From Planctomycetota bacterium (lineage in GTDB: Bacteria > Planctomycetota > Planctomycetia > Planctomycetales > Planctomycetaceae): DNA of 8,609 nucleotides. The notes below the pieces were generated by a model. The model saw only the letters and a list, made by a program, of their open reading frames with translations. It was not told where the DNA came from and made no database searches. A program made the position numbers and the translations under genes. This document shows positions 6,755 to 8,609 of this stretch, one piece after another (the stretch's first letter is position 1; every line of letters begins with the position of its first letter). The DNA lies in the NCBI GenBank assembly GCA_013151585.1, contig JAADHY010000394.1:1-8609 (forward strand). The letters are read 5' to 3'.

Positions 6755-7603
6755 TTAGGAGATCGCCGCACCGACGTGTTTGTTGGGTTGATAGTAGACC
6801 GCTCGGCAGTGACGTTGCGGAACGAATCGTGGGCCCAATTCGGATAGTGACTCCGAGCTTCCCACGAACAGGTAGCCATCGGAAGTGAGCCGATCGGCCA
6901 AGCGCAACCACAGGCTTTTGCGTGATTCGTCGTCGAAATAGATGGCGACGTTGCGGCAGAAAATGACATCAAACGGGCCGAGCCCGACGAACGAGTCATG
7001 AAGATTCAGACGCCGAAACGAGACCAGCGCCCGCACCTCGTCTTTGACCTTCCAGGCATCCCCATCTTCTACGAAGTACTTTCGAAGCATCTCGGGTCTC
7101 ATTCCGCGGCGGATTTCGTGGGCTGCATACCGCCCTCGGCTGGCTTCGGCAATCGCCCGATCGGAAATGTCCGTGCCGAGGATGCTGACGTCCCACGTGA
7201 AAACGTCGGGCAGCGTTTCCAACAGGACCATGGCGATACTGTATGGCTCCTGTCCCGTGCTGCATCCAGCCGACCAAATGCGGATGCGTTTGGCAAGAGG
7301 TGTACCGGCGCGGGAATCGATCAGCTCGGGCAGGACGCGATACTGAAGAGCCTCGAAAGGCGAATTGTCTCGGAAAAAAAGTGTCTCCTGCGTGGTTATG
7401 GCATCGATGATTTGATTCGCCAGTTGCCGGTTGCCGCGGCGAACCTCGAGGCACATCTGAGTGAAGTCGGAACAGCCGAATTCCTCGGCCACGCTTGACA
7501 GCCGGCTTTCGATCAAATAGCCCTTTGTTTCGTCGAGGACCACTCCACATAGTTCTCTGACGAGTTGCGCGATCAGCGGGAGCTCATCGGGTTTCACACG
7601 CAT
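6755..7603 (-). CDS. cheR: CheR chemotaxis protein methyltransferase
   Basis: SAM-dependent O-methyltransferase that methylates glutamates on chemoreceptor cytoplasmic helices; partner and antagonist of CheB. The protein has 282 residues, the normal family length. An alpha-helical N-terminal domain (about 1-68) leads into the signature TTQETLFFRD (70-79). The SAM-binding motif SAGCSTGQEPYS is at 111-122, GTDIS at 143-147 and the RNVAIYF strand at 217-223. The usual motif reads RNVLIYF, so an Ala replaces the Leu. No tetratricopeptide extension is seen. The start is the ATG at 7601-7603, which has a strong GGGAGG ribosome-binding site 7 bases upstream, inside the end of cheB. Because the next gene is a sensor kinase and no chemoreceptor is in view, the methylated target is unknown. 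Confidence 0.96.
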   Translation of the reverse strand: MRVKPDELPLIAQLVRELCGVVLDETKGYLIESRLSSVAEEFGCSDFTQMCLEVRRGNRQLANQIIDAITTQETLFFRDNSPFEALQYRVLPELIDSRAGTPLAKRIRIWSAGCSTGQEPYSIAMVLLETLPDVFTWDVSILGTDISDRAIAEASRGRYAAHEIRRGMRPEMLRKYFVEDGDAWKVKDEVRALVSFRRLNLHDSFVGLGPFDVIFCRNVAIYFDDESRKSLWLRLADRLTSDGYLFVGSSESLSELGPRFVPQRHCRAVYYQPNKHVGAAIS

Positions 7604-8609
7604 TGCACTCCCTCCCTTCCCGCGTGGTTGATGATCTCTGCTGCGATCCGGTCCAATGGAGCCACGATGTCCGCCAGCCCCGTCTCGATAGGCTCGCGCG
7701 GCATTCCGTAGACGACGCAGGTGGTTTCATCTTGAGCAATGATCGTAGCGCCGCGTTCTTTCAGCAGTCGACAGCCGGCGGTCCCGTCCTTCCCCATGCC
7801 GGTCATGATGACCCCCAGAGCTTCGGACCCGAATAGTTCGGCCGCGCTGCGAAACAAGTAATCGACCGACGGCCGGCAACCACTCTCCGGAGGATCGTCG
7901 GTGATCCGAACGATGGCTGCGCTGTCGGCGGTTTCCACTCGCATGTGCTTCCCGCCGGGCGCGATCAGCACGTGCCCCGGTTGCGCGGGCTGGCCGTCGG
8001 TAGCCTCCTCGACGATCAACTGGCATTTTCGGTTCAAGTCGTCGGCCAGGGAACGCGTGAATATAGGCGGCATGTGCTGTACGATCAGCACCGGCGCGGC
8101 CAAGTCTCCCGGGAGTTGCGGAAGCATCTCGCAAAGGGCCGCCGGGCCGCCGGTGGAAATACCCAACACGACCAGCTTGATCCTAGTTTTTCCGGTGGGC
8201 CCGATTTGCGACATTCTGCGCGTTACGTCGTCGCCCGGAGCGCTCGTTTTTCTCACAAGACGCCCCAAAGCGACGCTCGGGGGAGGCAAATCGGCGGCGG
8301 TTTTCGCGGACGAGATGCTGGTTGCATTCAACGCGCGGGAACGACTCATCATCCCGCGGACGCCTCGCGTTCTCGCGAAGGCCGTGATCTTGCGACTCAA
8401 TTCGTCGAAAAGTGCCTCGGCGTTCGCTCGAGCATCGAGTCCGTGAGGTTTGACCACGAAATCGAAAGCTCCAAGCTGAAGAGCCTCTACAGTAGCACGG
8501 GCGCCTTCCGTGGTGACGGCACTGACCATGATCGCGCCGACCGAACTGCCGACTCGCTTCAGTTGCCGGAGTACCTCCAGGCCGTCCATCTCCGGCATTT
8601 CCACGTCGA
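7594..8609 (-). CDS. cheB: CheB protein-glutamate methylesterase/deamidase, 5' end missing at window edge
   Basis: Response-regulator methylesterase that removes methyl groups from, and may deamidate, chemoreceptor glutamates when phosphorylated; cytoplasmic. The visible 337 residues begin inside the receiver domain at the phospho-acceptor Asp of the DVEMPEMDG motif (codon 8605-8607). The GTG at 8602-8604 is the Val after that Asp, not a start, so the true start lies beyond the window. The conserved receiver Lys is K53 (VVKP) in visible numbering. An unusually long Ser/Arg/Pro-rich linker spans about residues 72-142. The catalytic domain follows, with nucleophile S151 in GISTGGP, H178 in VQHMP and D274 in TGMGKDG, so all three catalytic residues are present. 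The stop codon overlaps the cheR start by 10 bases, which suggests translational coupling. The family is certain; the receptor substrate is not visible here. Confidence 0.96.
   Translation of the reverse strand, partial: DVEMPEMDGLEVLRQLKRVGSSVGAIMVSAVTTEGARATVEALQLGAFDFVVKPHGLDARANAEALFDELSRKITAFARTRGVRGMMSRSRALNATSISSAKTAADLPPPSVALGRLVRKTSAPGDDVTRRMSQIGPTGKTRIKLVVLGISTGGPAALCEMLPQLPGDLAAPVLIVQHMPPIFTRSLADDLNRKCQLIVEEATDGQPAQPGHVLIAPGGKHMRVETADSAAIVRITDDPPESGCRPSVDYLFRSAAELFGSEALGVIMTGMGKDGTAGCRLLKERGATIIAQDETTCVVYGMPREPIETGLADIVAPLDRIAAEIINHAGREGVQCV
7608..7616 (-). promoter_or_regulatory. Shine-Dalgarno sequence of cheR
   Basis: The minus strand reads GGGAGGGAG here, ending 4 bases before the cheR ATG. 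It lies in the last codons of cheB, just before the overlapping stop/start. It fixes the cheR start and suggests that the gene can recruit ribosomes on its own as well as by coupling to cheB. Confidence 0.75.

Noticed and set aside
6706..6999. 5' extension of the kinase reading frame by 98 codons
   Set aside because: Most of it lies inside cheR in another frame, its translation has no domain character, and good ATG starts follow just after cheR at 6703-6705 and 6679-6681.
8602..8604. GTG as the start of cheB
   Set aside because: It encodes the Val directly after the phospho-acceptor Asp (DVEMP), so it is internal and the gene continues past the window.
1..8609. CRISPR array, tRNA, rRNA, intact insertion sequence or prophage elements
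   Set aside because: No regularly spaced repeats, no recognisable tRNA or rRNA segments, and no complete transposase or terminal repeats were seen.

Overview
The window is a single-direction signal-transduction cluster. Every supportable gene is on the minus strand, so it reads from high to low coordinates. In transcription order it holds: cheB (5' end cut by the window edge), cheR, a very large membrane-anchored hybrid sensor kinase, a receiver/HD-GYP protein, a 411-base gap, a cheX-type CheY-P phosphatase, a 426-base gap, and a stand-alone cheY. About 275 bases without a recognisable gene follow.

The first four genes look like one operon. cheB and cheR overlap by 10 bases, the kinase begins 49 bases after cheR, and the HD-GYP gene begins 40 bases after the kinase. 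The kinase carries an extracytoplasmic DUF3365/Tll0287-like domain with a CxxCH heme-attachment motif. Three PAS domains follow, one with a four-cysteine cluster, and then HisKA, HATPase_c, receiver and Hpt modules. A complete His-Asp-His relay is therefore present in one chain, and the next gene starts with a receiver joined to a c-di-GMP phosphodiesterase domain. My reading is a redox- or ligand-sensing relay whose likely output is c-di-GMP hydrolysis, co-expressed with the adaptation enzymes CheB and CheR. The partnership is inferred from gene order and domains.

cheX and cheY each have a strong Shine-Dalgarno sequence and a long leader, so they may be separate transcription units. CheX would dephosphorylate this CheY or another one. 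No CheA, CheW or chemoreceptor gene is visible; they could lie beyond the right edge, upstream of cheB.

The organism is a bacterium with moderately high GC and a periplasm able to mature c-type heme. The roughly 400-base gaps and the sequence style of the HD-GYP and DUF3365-kinase proteins recall Planctomycetes or the former Deltaproteobacteria. I lean to a planctomycete, but the window has no marker gene to prove it.

The non-coding parts hold one small ORF with a good ribosome-binding site (693-833), a weak terminator-like hairpin (61-79), and a short translated stretch faintly like an integrase or transposase core (1908-1970). These are low-confidence calls.
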